Assembly (NCBI GenBank): GCA_910588405.1
Contig: CAJUPT010000002.1
Location: forward strand, 1-64,000
Direction: 5' to 3'
Length of the DNA stretch: 64,000 nt
From: an uncultured Lachnospiraceae bacterium
GTDB taxonomy: Bacteria > Bacillota > Clostridia > Lachnospirales > Lachnospiraceae
Of the stretch, positions 8,385 through 17,871 are shown one piece after another. The notes under the pieces were generated by a model, which made no database searches, had not been told where the DNA came from, and was given only the letters and a program-made list of their open reading frames with translations. The translations under genes were made by a program, and so were the position numbers. The first letter of the stretch is position 1; each line of letters opens with the position of its first letter.

Positions 8385-10277
8385 ATGAACCATAAACCAG
8401 TGATCGCGCTGGCGGGCAATCCCAATGTGGGCAAGAGCACGGTATTTAACGAGCTGACCGGGCTGCGGCAGCATACCGGCAACTGGCCGGGAAAGACAGT
8501 GGCCTGCGCGAAGGGTGAATTTATCCGGAACGGAAAGACTTATACGCTGGTGGACCTGCCAGGCACCTACTCCCTTATGGCCCATTCTGCCGAGGAAGAG
8601 ATCGCCAGAGACTTTATCTGTGAAGAACATCCGGACGCCGTGATCATCGTCTGCGACGCCACCTGCTTGGAACGGAACCTGAATCTGGTGCTGCAGATCC
8701 GGCAGATAACCAACCGGGGAATCCTGTGCGTTAATCTGTGCGACGAAGCACAGAGGAAAGGAATTGAGATTGATTTTACACTATTATCTGATCTGCTCCA
8801 GATGCCTGTTGTTCCCTGCAGCGCGTCCGTAAAAAAAGGCATCAAAGAACTGGCAGCGACGGCTGTCCGAATGTGTGAAATGCCCTCACAGTTACTGGAA
8901 ACAGATAATAAAGGCGCCGCTAAAACGACAATTACGGTATCTGACGAAAACAACATTCGTCCCCCGCTCCATGACGAACATCTTGCCGTCTCTTTTATCC
9001 GGGAAGCCGAACAAATCTCAGCCCAGGCCGTATCTCAGAACCCTGACGACAAACGCCGTTTCAATCATCGAATCGACCGGCTGGTCACGGGCCCACGAAC
9101 CGGCATCCTTTTGATGTTTCTGCTTCTGATGGGCATTTTCTGGCTGACGATCACCGGCTCCAACTATCCCAGCCAGCTTTTATCCCGCTTTTTTTTCTGG
9201 CTTCAGGACGTTCTGATGGATGCCGCTGTTGCTGCCGGAATGCCCGCCTTTCTCCGTGAGGCACTGATCCTGGGCATTTACCGGGTACTGGCCTGGGTGA
9301 TTTCCGTTATGCTGCCTCCAATGGCTATCTTCTTTCCTCTTTTTACGATTCTCGAAGATCTGGGCTACCTGCCCAGAGTGGCTTTTAATCTGGATTATCT
9401 GTTTAAGAAGTGTTCCTCCTGCGGAAAACAGGCTTTGACCATGTGTATGGGCCTCGGCTGTAACGCCGTAGGCGTGACCGGATGCAGGATCATTGACTCT
9501 CCTAGGGAACGACTGATCGCCATCTTAACCAACAGCTTTATGCCCTGCAACGGACGCTTTCCCACGCTGCTGGCCCTGATCACTATTTTCTTCGCAGGCG
9601 CCACCGCAGCCTCCTCCCTGTCAGGAGCACTGCTGCTGGCCCTGCTGATCTGCCTGGGCATCCTTATGACTTTTGGCGTCTCCTGGATTTTGTCCAAAAC
9701 GATTCTGAAAGGCATGCCTTCCTCCTTCACGCTGGAATTGCCGCCTTACCGACATCCGCAAATCGGACAGATTCTGGTCCGCTCTATATTGGACCGTACG
9801 CTTTTCGTGTTGGGCAGAGCCGTCGCCATCGCTGCGCCTGCCGGCCTTCTGATCTGGATTCTGGCGAACACATACGCCGGAGGACAGTCTCTGCTCCAAT
9901 GGGGAACCGCTTATCTAGATCCTCTGGGACGGCTGATGGGCATGGACGGCGTTATCCTAATGGCTTTTATTCTGGGATTTCCGGCAAATGAGATTGTAAT
10001 TCCCATCATATTGATGTGCTATCTGTCTACTGGTATGCTGGTCAATATCGAGGATTATACACAGCTACGGCAGATTTTTACAGCCAATGGCTGGACCTGG
10101 GTCACGGCCCTGTGCACCATCCTTTTTTCCCTGATGCACTGGCCCTGCTCCACCACCTGCCTTACCATTCATAAGGAAACTGGCAGCTGGAAGTGGACCC
10201 TTTTAGGAATCCTGATTCCCGCGCTGTGCGGTTTTGTGCTGTGTACACTGGTTCATGGCATCGCCATATTATTTTAA
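8385..10277 (+). CDS. feoB: Ferrous iron transporter FeoB
   Basis: A 630-residue membrane GTPase that imports Fe2+ in anaerobes. The N-terminal G domain shows G1 GNPNVGKS (11-18), G2 around TGNWPGKTV, G3 DLPG (57-60), G4 NLCD (117-120) and G5 CSA (145-147). The membrane half has both Gate regions, including LGCNAVGVTGCRI and TNSFMPCNGRFP. A GGGAGG site precedes the ATG. No feoA was found on either side, which is unusual since FeoA normally accompanies FeoB; it may be encoded elsewhere. The G domain to membrane linker is typical of shorter clostridial FeoB proteins. Confidence 0.95.
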   Translation: MNHKPVIALAGNPNVGKSTVFNELTGLRQHTGNWPGKTVACAKGEFIRNGKTYTLVDLPGTYSLMAHSAEEEIARDFICEEHPDAVIIVCDATCLERNLNLVLQIRQITNRGILCVNLCDEAQRKGIEIDFTLLSDLLQMPVVPCSASVKKGIKELAATAVRMCEMPSQLLETDNKGAAKTTITVSDENNIRPPLHDEHLAVSFIREAEQISAQAVSQNPDDKRRFNHRIDRLVTGPRTGILLMFLLLMGIFWLTITGSNYPSQLLSRFFFWLQDVLMDAAVAAGMPAFLREALILGIYRVLAWVISVMLPPMAIFFPLFTILEDLGYLPRVAFNLDYLFKKCSSCGKQALTMCMGLGCNAVGVTGCRIIDSPRERLIAILTNSFMPCNGRFPTLLALITIFFAGATAASSLSGALLLALLICLGILMTFGVSWILSKTILKGMPSSFTLELPPYRHPQIGQILVRSILDRTLFVLGRAVAIAAPAGLLIWILANTYAGGQSLLQWGTAYLDPLGRLMGMDGVILMAFILGFPANEIVIPIILMCYLSTGMLVNIEDYTQLRQIFTANGWTWVTALCTILFSLMHWPCSTTCLTIHKETGSWKWTLLGILIPALCGFVLCTLVHGIAILF

Positions 10278-10369
10278 AGAGTCAATCTGTTATGACCAAG
10301 CTATTACACTGGTTTTTGATTTTGCCTGTAAGATCAATAATAATGCCTCCATCCGGACAAACTAACAAA

Positions 10370-10414
10370 AGATCAGCCCCGTCATCGCATGTTAAATGCC
10401 AAAGGGGCTGATCT
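10370..10414 (-). terminator. Stem-loop between feoB and the proline-rich gene
   Basis: AGATCAGCCCC pairs with GGGGCTGATCT around a 22-base loop. On the minus strand the stem is followed by TTTTGTT, as in an intrinsic terminator. It could act as a second stop for leftward transcripts from hppA or shape the leader of the small gene at 10485. Confidence 0.5.
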
Positions 10415-10484
10415 CACAATACGCAATCTGCAATTCAAAAGACAGAATTGAAAGAAAGCTTTCAAATAAGGAAGGAGGTATAAA

Positions 10485-10676
10485 ATGGATAAAATGAGCG
10501 AACCGCGCCCTGCACAGTTCCCATCTCAAAAGCCAATGGAGCTGCCGGGAAAAAACACGGTCTATGAGCCTGGCCAGCCAGGAATCGAAATCCCGGGGCG
10601 GCCCCTTGGCCAGCCAGAGCCAGGTCCGGATATTCCACCGGTTCAAGATCCCCCGGTCAGGCCTCTGGTAATGTAG
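10485..10676 (+). CDS. Small proline-rich protein of unknown function
   Basis: This 63-codon gene has an excellent GGAAGGAGGT site five bases before its ATG, better than that of most genes nearby, which is the main reason to believe it. The product is about one quarter proline with repeated GQP, PGxP and PExP motifs, no cysteine, no signal peptide and no membrane segment, and should be extended. It lies alone between feoB (same strand) and hppA (opposite strand), ended by a shared stem-loop at 10724-10783. I do not recognise a family. A spurious open frame is possible, but the ribosome binding site and biased composition argue against it. Confidence 0.6.
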   Translation: MDKMSEPRPAQFPSQKPMELPGKNTVYEPGQPGIEIPGRPLGQPEPGPDIPPVQDPPVRPLVM

Positions 10677-10723
10677 GCATCCCAAAGCCAGTCTCTAGTG
10701 TACTAACACGCTTATATTCAGTC

Positions 10724-10783
10724 AAAAGGGAGACAACGAACGCCCAGGGGATTCCCCCCGTATGGCTGTATCCGTTGTCTCCC
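10724..10783 (-). terminator. Terminator of hppA
   Basis: GGGAGACAACG faces CGTTGTCTCCC; on the minus strand the stem is followed by TTTTGAC. It lies about 110 bases past the hppA stop and between two convergent genes. Confidence 0.7.
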
Positions 10784-10894
10784 AGCTTTTCATTATAATA
10801 TTTCCGTATTTCTGCTGAAAAAGCTTTCCTAATCGAAGAAACTCTCTTCAAATATCCTTTTCCGGCCGGACAAGCTTCTTTCCAATATCCTTTC

Positions 10895-12877
10895 CTACAG
10901 CAGCCCGCCGATGCTTAAAAACAGCGGAGCAAATACCAGCGATACCACCGTCATCAGCTTGATCAGGATATTGATGGAAGGCCCTGACGTATCCTTAAAG
11001 GGATCGCCTACCGTGTCACCCACGACAGCCGCCTTATGTGCGTCGCTGCCCTTACCGCCATGGTTTCCTTCCTCTATGTATTTCTTGGCATTATCCCAGG
11101 CGCCGCCCGCATTGGACATGAAGATAGCCATCAGCACACCAGTCACCAGCGCGCCTGCCAGCATACCGCCCAGCGCTTCCACGCCCAGCAGGATGCCAAT
11201 CAACAGGGGGGCTGCCACCGCCATGATGCCGGGCACCAGCATTTCCTTTAACGCGGCAGTGGTGGAAATCGCCACACAGGACTTGTAATCCGGCTTCGCA
11301 GTACCCTCCAGAATGCCAGGAATAGTCTTAAACTGCCGTCTTACTTCCTCAATCATCTTAAAGGCCGCCTTGGACACGCTCTCCATCGTAAAGGCGGAGA
11401 ACAGGAAGGGAAGCATACCGCCTACCAGCAGGCCGATAATTACATGGGGCTCCAAAATACTGATCGTCTGCAGCTGTACCGCCTCCGCATAGGAAACGAA
11501 CATCGCCAACGCCGTCAGAGCGGCAGAACCGATGGCAAAGCCTTTTCCCATGGCAGCCGTAGTATTTCCCACCGCATCCAGCTTATCCGTAATATCACGC
11601 ACGGACTCATCCAGACCACTCATCTCGGCGATACCGCCTGCATTGTCGGCAATCGGACCGTAAGCATCTACCGCCACGGTAATGCCGGTGGTGGACAGCA
11701 TGCCCACTGCTGCCAGTGCAATGCCATAAAGGCCGCATGTGGAATATGCGATCAGGATACCCACACAGATTAACAGAATCGGAACTGCCGTAGACTGCAT
11801 ACCCACCGCGAGACCGCTGATAATCGTAGTCGCAGAGCCTGTCTCTGACTGCTCAGCAATCTTCTTTACGGAACGGTAGTCGCCAGAGGTATAGATCTCC
11901 GTCACAATGCCGATGATCAATCCCACGATCAGACCGGCAATCACTGCAATCGCCTCGTTGAAGCCGCCAAAGAATACTTGACTCATCACAATTGACGCGA
12001 TTACTACGATAGCAGCGGAAGAATAGCTTCCCGCTTTCAACGCCGCATGAGGGTTTGAGTCTTCCTTTCCTTTTACAAAGAAGGAACCCAGGATCGAAGC
12101 TGCGATGCCGACGGCTGCCAGAAGGATCGGGAATATCGTCCCCTCCGTCTGAAATGCCACCGCGCCAAGAGTCACTGCAGAAATCACGGAGCCTACATAG
12201 CTTTCGAACAGATCGGCTCCCATGCCTGCCACATCTCCTACATTATCCCCTACATTGTCCGCAATAACTGCAGGATTTCTGGGATCGTCCTCCGGAATAC
12301 CTGCTTCCACCTTACCTACCAGGTCGGCTCCCACATCTGCCGCTTTTGTGTAGATACCGCCGCCCACGCGGGCAAACAGGGCTATGGAGGAAGCACCCAA
12401 GCTGAAGCCGAACAGAACGCCTGTATCATGGGTTAGGGCATAGATGCCGCTGACACCTAACAGTCCCAGACCGACCACGCACATTCCCATCACCGCACCG
12501 CCTGAAAAGGCGATGGACAACGCCTGATTCATACCCCCGGTACGAGCGGCGTTTGCCGTTCTTACGTTAGCCTTCGTGGCCACGTTCATGCCGCAGTAAC
12601 CTGCAATGGTAGAGAACACCGCGCCCACGATAAAGCAAATGGCAGTGAGCCAGTTTCCGATCCCCAGTCCGATCAAAACAAATAACACTGCGACGAATAC
12701 AACGAGGATCTTATATTCGGCAGTCAGAAACGCCCTGGCCCCTTCTTCAATCGCTTGGGCAATTTCCTTCATCCTATCTGTGCCGGCCTCCTGGCGACCC
12801 ACCTTCTGCGTCAGGAAAAACACAAAAAGAAGTGCCAGTACGCCTGCTGCCACAGATACATAAACAAAAGTATCCAT
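10895..12877 (-). CDS. hppA: K+-dependent membrane-bound pyrophosphatase (ion-pumping)
   Basis: A 660-residue polytopic enzyme that couples hydrolysis of pyrophosphate to export of Na+ or H+. The substrate-binding motif DVGADLVGKVE is followed by GIPEDDPRNPAVIADNVGDNVGD, and the C-terminal half has VVGDTVGDPFKDTSGPS, both diagnostic. The block GNTTAAMGKGFA has alanine where K+-independent enzymes have lysine, placing it in the K+-dependent group, many clostridial members of which pump Na+. The start has a GGGAGGT site. It recovers energy from biosynthetic pyrophosphate, useful to a fermenting anaerobe. It is probably transcribed alone. Confidence 0.95.
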   Translation of the reverse strand: MDTFVYVSVAAGVLALLFVFFLTQKVGRQEAGTDRMKEIAQAIEEGARAFLTAEYKILVVFVAVLFVLIGLGIGNWLTAICFIVGAVFSTIAGYCGMNVATKANVRTANAARTGGMNQALSIAFSGGAVMGMCVVGLGLLGVSGIYALTHDTGVLFGFSLGASSIALFARVGGGIYTKAADVGADLVGKVEAGIPEDDPRNPAVIADNVGDNVGDVAGMGADLFESYVGSVISAVTLGAVAFQTEGTIFPILLAAVGIAASILGSFFVKGKEDSNPHAALKAGSYSSAAIVVIASIVMSQVFFGGFNEAIAVIAGLIVGLIIGIVTEIYTSGDYRSVKKIAEQSETGSATTIISGLAVGMQSTAVPILLICVGILIAYSTCGLYGIALAAVGMLSTTGITVAVDAYGPIADNAGGIAEMSGLDESVRDITDKLDAVGNTTAAMGKGFAIGSAALTALAMFVSYAEAVQLQTISILEPHVIIGLLVGGMLPFLFSAFTMESVSKAAFKMIEEVRRQFKTIPGILEGTAKPDYKSCVAISTTAALKEMLVPGIMAVAAPLLIGILLGVEALGGMLAGALVTGVLMAIFMSNAGGAWDNAKKYIEEGNHGGKGSDAHKAAVVGDTVGDPFKDTSGPSINILIKLMTVVSLVFAPLFLSIGGLL

Positions 12878-12979
12878 TTAGTACCTCCCTGTGTATTTTT
12901 ATTGCTTTTAATTCTATCACAGTTTATGTAAAATACAACCTGTTTTCGTTCTAAAATATCCGTTTTCCCCATTATGAAC

Positions 12980-13720
12980 TTAAAAAAGAACAAAACTCTG
13001 TGTAATTTTAACAATTACCCACAGGACCACCGCATAAATCAGCAGTCCAATGGCAATCTGCAACCGATTCTTTGCTTTCATCCGCTGCTCAAAGGAAGCC
13101 CGGCTCCGAATCAGCCCGGCAGAGGGGTCATATAAAATCCATGCCAGAATAAATCCCAACAACGCGCCGCTGATATGGGCAATATTGTCTACCCCTGTGC
13201 TTTGCAGGCCGCCATAGATCAGATAAAAAATCAAAAACGCAACCCTGCCGGTGGTCATTTCTTCCAGCCGTCCCCGATTGGCCATTACCACCCAGAGCAG
13301 CCCGCCCACCACGCCGCAGATTGCCCCGGAAGCGCCTGCCGACACCGTAAATGGCTCCACAAAGGCATGGACTGTCATAGAGCATACGGAAGCGCCCACG
13401 CCGCACAGCAAATAAAAGGCCAGATAGCGGATATGACCCATGGCCCGTTCCAGATTATCGCCGATAAAAAACAGACCAATCATATTATGAAACAAATGCT
13501 CCGGCCCAAAATGAAGAAACACGCTGTATAACAGCCTCATATATTCCTTCCCGCCCTCCAGGATATAGGGCGCAAAGGAAGCCCCATGGTTTACCATAAA
13601 CCAGGAATCCTGCGTAGAGCCCATCAGCTCCAACACAATGAAAACAATGACATTACATACCACCAGTGCCGTATTTACATAAGATCTGGGACGCTGTCTT
13701 GTCCCGTAATATACTTCCAT
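12980..13720 (-). CDS. Rhomboid family intramembrane serine protease
   Basis: A 246-residue membrane protein with six or seven hydrophobic spans. The HLFHN block (75-79), the catalytic serine in GASG (Ser131) and the catalytic histidine in AHISG (His182) are all present, so it should be active. Bacterial rhomboids cut single-span membrane proteins; the target is unknown. An AGGAG site precedes the ATG. It follows rpoC by about 330 bases on the same strand and precedes hppA by about 100 bases, so weak co-transcription with either is possible. Confidence 0.92.
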   Translation of the reverse strand: MEVYYGTRQRPRSYVNTALVVCNVIVFIVLELMGSTQDSWFMVNHGASFAPYILEGGKEYMRLLYSVFLHFGPEHLFHNMIGLFFIGDNLERAMGHIRYLAFYLLCGVGASVCSMTVHAFVEPFTVSAGASGAICGVVGGLLWVVMANRGRLEEMTTGRVAFLIFYLIYGGLQSTGVDNIAHISGALLGFILAWILYDPSAGLIRSRASFEQRMKAKNRLQIAIGLLIYAVVLWVIVKITQSFVLF

Positions 13721-14046
13721 CCGCTCTCCTAATTTACAAACCCTACAATACTGTCGTCATGGATGCCATCATAAGTCCTGCTGTACTGCGCGTGAGAATT
13801 CTGCTTCTTTGGGACAGGCCCCGCACATCTCTGATGATTCCTTTTACATCGTGAGGATGTTCATAGACCCCTCCTGAATCATATAAAACAGAGGCGAAAT
13901 CCCAGACTGATACGTCAGTATCCTTCATGGAATTCCGCCCCATACATTATACACAGCGTAATCCCTACGGCATTACACTATATTTTCACGCTTTCCTCTT
14001 TTCTAACACAGTTTGCTGCGTCAGCCAGACAGATTTGAAGGCTTTT
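13721..14046. other. Gap between rpoC and the rhomboid gene
   Basis: No gene or clear rpoC terminator was seen here. The only notable item is a 7-codon open frame on the minus strand (13844-13864, MNILTM) preceded by a good AGGAGGGG site; it may be a leader peptide or chance. A 66-codon open frame covering most of the gap has no ribosome binding site. Confidence 0.5.
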
Positions 14047-17000
14047 TTAAATGTCTTCCCCAATCAGAATGTCATCCTCATCCTCCGGAACGGCCTCGTC
14101 CTCCGGGACATCTTCCTCATCAAAGACATCCTCCCAGTTGTCATCCTCATCATAAGCATCCTGCGCATCTGTTTCGTCATAGGATTCATCCTGATTCTCC
14201 GACAGACTTGCGGAAACAACCGTATCCATTTCTTCGGATTCGTCCGGGCCGTCAAAATCACCCGCCTCCTCGGAAATCACAATCTCATCATTCTCCTCCA
14301 CATCTGTGTTCAGCCGTACGGAACGATACCGCTTCATACCAGTACCTGCGGGAATCAGCTTACCGATCAGCACATTCTCCTTCAGACCGATCAGCGGGTC
14401 TACCTTGCCGTTGATTGCAGCCTCGGTCAGCACCTTGGTGGTTTCCTGGAAAGATGCCGCCGACAGGAAGGAATTGGTCGCCAGAGACGCCTTGGTAATA
14501 CCCAGCATTACCTGCTTGCCCTCCGCCGGTTGCTTGCCCTCTGCCAGCAGACTTTCATTCATGTCATTGAACTCAAGCACATCCATGGAGGTACCCGGCA
14601 GAACCTCGCTGTCGCCGCTTTCCTCTACCTTGATCTTTTTTAACATCTGTCTGACGATGACTTCAACATGCTTATCGTTGATCTCCACGCCCTGCAGACG
14701 GTATACCCGCTGTACCTCCTGGATCATATAATCCTGTACGGCCCGCACGCCCTTGATTTTCAGAATATCGTGAGGATTCACACTGCCCTCGGTCAGCTCG
14801 TCACCGGCCTCTAAAACAGCGCCGTCCTGAATCTTGATTCTGGAACCGTAGGGAATCAGATACGCCTTACTGTTCCCCGTCTCAGGGTCCGTAACGATGA
14901 TTTCCCGTTTTTTCTTTGTGTCTTTAATCGTGGCGATACCGCCGAATTCCGTGATAATCGCAAGACCTTTCGGCTTTCTCGCCTCAAACAGCTCCTCCAC
15001 ACGGGGAAGACCCTGGGTGATGTCATCGCCGGCCACGCCGCCGGTATGGAAGGTACGCATGGTCAGCTGGGTACCCGGCTCGCCGATGGACTGAGCCGCG
15101 ATAATGCCTACGGCCTCGCCTACCTGAACCGGACGGCCCGTGGCCATATTGGAACCGTAGCACTTCGCACATACGCCCACATGAGACTTACAGGTCAGGA
15201 TCGTACGAATCTTCACGGACTGCGCGCCGGTAGCCACCACTGCCGCCGCCCGCTTCGGGGTAATCATCGTATTGGCTTTTACAATCAGCTCGCCGGTATT
15301 CGGATCAGTGATATCCTCGGCGGAGAAACGACCCGTAATACGCTCCTCCAGGCTCTCAATCAGCTCCGCGCCATCCATAAACGCCCGGATCTCCAGATAA
15401 GGGATCTCATCACTGCCGCTGCAGCAGTCCAGCTCCCGGATAATCAGATCCTGGGATACGTCCACCAGACGTCTGGTCAGATAACCGGAGTCAGCGGTAC
15501 GCAGCGCCGTGTCGGACAGACCCTTGCGGGCGCCGTGGGCGGAAATAAAATATTCCAGCACGTCCAGTCCCTCACGGAAATTGGACTTGATAGGCAGCTC
15601 GATGGTACGTCCCGTCGTATCCGCCATCAATCCACGCATACCTGCCAGCTGCTTGATCTGTTTATCGGAACCACGGGCACCGGAATCGGCCATCATATAA
15701 ATATTATTATATTTATCCAGGCCGGACAGCAGCTCGTGGGTCAGCACATCATCAGTGGTTTTCCATGTCTCGATTACTTCCTTATACCGCTCATCCTCAG
15801 TGATCAGACCACGACGGTAGTTTTTGGCAATCCGGTCCACGGTAGCCTGGGCGTTAGCGATCAGCTCCTTTTTCTTGGCCGGCACCGTCATATCGGAAAT
15901 GGATACGGTCATGGCCGCCTGGGTAGAATATTTATAACCCATGGCCTTGATATTATCCAGCACCTCCGCAGTCTCGGTGGGGCCGTAAATATTGATCACA
16001 CGTTCCAGGATCTGCTTCAGCCCTTTCTTGCCCACATGGAAATCGATTTCCAGGAGCAGCGCGTTTTCCTCGACGCTCCGATCCACAAATCCCAAATCCT
16101 GTGGAATAATCTCGTTGAAGATAAACCGGCCCAGCGTAGATTCCACCATTCCGGTCTTTACGCTTCCGTCCGGGAATTCCTTCGTCACACGCACTTTAAT
16201 CTTGGCATGGAGCGCCAGCGTTTTATTCTCGTATGCAAGAATCGCTTCATTAATGTTCTTAAAAAGCTTCCCTTCCCCCATTGTGCCCGGTCTTTCCTGG
16301 GTCAGGTAATAAATTCCCAGCACCATATCCTGAGAAGGTACCGCCACAGGGCCGCCGTCAGAAGGCTTTAACAGGTTGTTAGGCGACAGAAGCAGGAATC
16401 GGCATTCGGCCTGCGCCTCCATGGACAGCGGCAGATGCACCGCCATCTGATCGCCGTCAAAGTCCGCGTTGTAAGCCGTACATACCAGAGGATGCAGCTT
16501 AATCGCCTTACCTTCCACCAGAATCGGCTCGAAAGCCTGGATACCCAGTCTGTGCAGGGTAGGGGCACGGTTCAGCATAACCGGATGCTCTTTGATAACA
16601 TCCTCCAGCACATCCCATACCTCATGCTGCAGCCGTTCCACCATCTTTTTGGCGCTCTTGATATTATGGGCGGTGCCGTTGGCTACCAGCTCCTTCATCA
16701 CAAAAGGTTTAAACAGCTCGATGGCCATCTCTTTGGGCAGACCGCACTGATAAATTTTCAGCTCCGGACCCACCACGATAACGGAACGGCCGGAATAATC
16801 CACACGCTTGCCCAGCAGGTTCTGACGGAAACGCCCCTGTTTTCCCTTTAACATATCGGAAAGGGACTTTAGCGGGCGGTTTCCGGGGCCAGTTACCGGA
16901 CGTCCCCTTCTGCCGTTGTCAATCAAAGCGTCCACGGCCTCCTGCAGCATACGCTTCTCATTTCTGACGATGATCTCAGGAGCATTCAGATCCAGCAGCC

Positions 17001-17829
17001 TTGCAAGACGATTATTCCTGTTAATAATTCTTCTGTACAGATCGTTCAGATCGGAGGTTGCAAAACGGCCACCGTCCAGCTGTACCATGGGTCTGAGATC
17101 CGGCGGAATCACCGGGATCACATCCATAATCATCCACTCCGGACGGTTTCCGGAATTGCGGAAAGCTTCCACCACTTCCAGACGCTTGATGATTCTGGCC
17201 CGCTTCTGGCCGGAAGCATCCTTAAGAGCTGATCGCAGCTCCTGGGAATCTTTTTCCAGATCAATGGCCTTTAACAGCTCCTGAATCGCCTCAGCGCCCA
17301 TTCCCACCCGGAACCGGTTGCCCCAGGTCTCGTGAGCATCGCGGAATTCTTTTTCCGACAGCACCTGTTTATACTGCAGGTCCGTATCTCCGCCGTCCAG
17401 CACGATATAGGAGGCAAAGTACAACACCTTCTCCAGCGTTCTGGGAGACAGATCAAGAATCAGTCCCATCCGGCTGGGAATCCCCTTAAAGTACCAGATA
17501 TGGGACACCGGCGCAGCCAGCGCGATATGGCCCATCCGCTCCCGGCGCACGTTGGATTTGGTCACCTCAACGCCGCAGCGGTCGCAGATTACGCCCTTAT
17601 ACCGGATTTTCTTATACTTGCCGCAGTGGCACTCCCAGTCCTTGCTGGGGCCGAAAATCCGCTCGCAGTACAGGCCGTCCTTCTCCGGCTTCAATGTCCT
17701 GTAGTTGATCGTCTCCGGTTTTTTGACCTCGCCTCTGGACCACTCTAATATCTTCTCCGAAGATGCCAGGCCGATCTTGATCGCGTCAAACATCAACGGT
17801 TCATAGGTTTCATTTACTCCCTCAGGCAT
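14047..17829 (-). CDS. rpoC: DNA-directed RNA polymerase subunit beta'
   Basis: The 1260-residue beta' subunit. The N-terminal zinc finger (ECHCGKYKKIRYKGVICDRCGVEV), the active-site Mg2+ motif NADFDGDQMAVH, and the second zinc-binding cluster near CKSHVGVCAKCYG are intact. The protein ends in about 75 residues rich in Asp and Glu (from GDFDGPDESEE to the end), an addition beyond the core enzyme. The start has an AAGGAG site and lies 42 bases after rpoB, so the two genes form an operon. Confidence 0.98.
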   Translation of the reverse strand: MPEGVNETYEPLMFDAIKIGLASSEKILEWSRGEVKKPETINYRTLKPEKDGLYCERIFGPSKDWECHCGKYKKIRYKGVICDRCGVEVTKSNVRRERMGHIALAAPVSHIWYFKGIPSRMGLILDLSPRTLEKVLYFASYIVLDGGDTDLQYKQVLSEKEFRDAHETWGNRFRVGMGAEAIQELLKAIDLEKDSQELRSALKDASGQKRARIIKRLEVVEAFRNSGNRPEWMIMDVIPVIPPDLRPMVQLDGGRFATSDLNDLYRRIINRNNRLARLLDLNAPEIIVRNEKRMLQEAVDALIDNGRRGRPVTGPGNRPLKSLSDMLKGKQGRFRQNLLGKRVDYSGRSVIVVGPELKIYQCGLPKEMAIELFKPFVMKELVANGTAHNIKSAKKMVERLQHEVWDVLEDVIKEHPVMLNRAPTLHRLGIQAFEPILVEGKAIKLHPLVCTAYNADFDGDQMAVHLPLSMEAQAECRFLLLSPNNLLKPSDGGPVAVPSQDMVLGIYYLTQERPGTMGEGKLFKNINEAILAYENKTLALHAKIKVRVTKEFPDGSVKTGMVESTLGRFIFNEIIPQDLGFVDRSVEENALLLEIDFHVGKKGLKQILERVINIYGPTETAEVLDNIKAMGYKYSTQAAMTVSISDMTVPAKKKELIANAQATVDRIAKNYRRGLITEDERYKEVIETWKTTDDVLTHELLSGLDKYNNIYMMADSGARGSDKQIKQLAGMRGLMADTTGRTIELPIKSNFREGLDVLEYFISAHGARKGLSDTALRTADSGYLTRRLVDVSQDLIIRELDCCSGSDEIPYLEIRAFMDGAELIESLEERITGRFSAEDITDPNTGELIVKANTMITPKRAAAVVATGAQSVKIRTILTCKSHVGVCAKCYGSNMATGRPVQVGEAVGIIAAQSIGEPGTQLTMRTFHTGGVAGDDITQGLPRVEELFEARKPKGLAIITEFGGIATIKDTKKKREIIVTDPETGNSKAYLIPYGSRIKIQDGAVLEAGDELTEGSVNPHDILKIKGVRAVQDYMIQEVQRVYRLQGVEINDKHVEVIVRQMLKKIKVEESGDSEVLPGTSMDVLEFNDMNESLLAEGKQPAEGKQVMLGITKASLATNSFLSAASFQETTKVLTEAAINGKVDPLIGLKENVLIGKLIPAGTGMKRYRSVRLNTDVEENDEIVISEEAGDFDGPDESEEMDTVVSASLSENQDESYDETDAQDAYDEDDNWEDVFDEEDVPEDEAVPEDEDDILIGEDI

Positions 17830-17871
17830 ATGGCACTCCTTTTTTAATTTCGTTCTGATTAGGTTTGCGTT

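Noticed and set aside
8226..8630. 134-codon minus-strand open frame overlapping feoB
   Set aside because: Shadow of the feoB coding sequence with no ribosome binding site.
10657..10851. 64-codon minus-strand open frame after hppA
   Set aside because: It spans the hppA terminator stem-loop and lacks family features.
13743..13943. 66-codon open frame on the minus strand between rpoC and the rhomboid gene
   Set aside because: No ribosome binding site at any of its starts and no recognisable family; composition not convincing.
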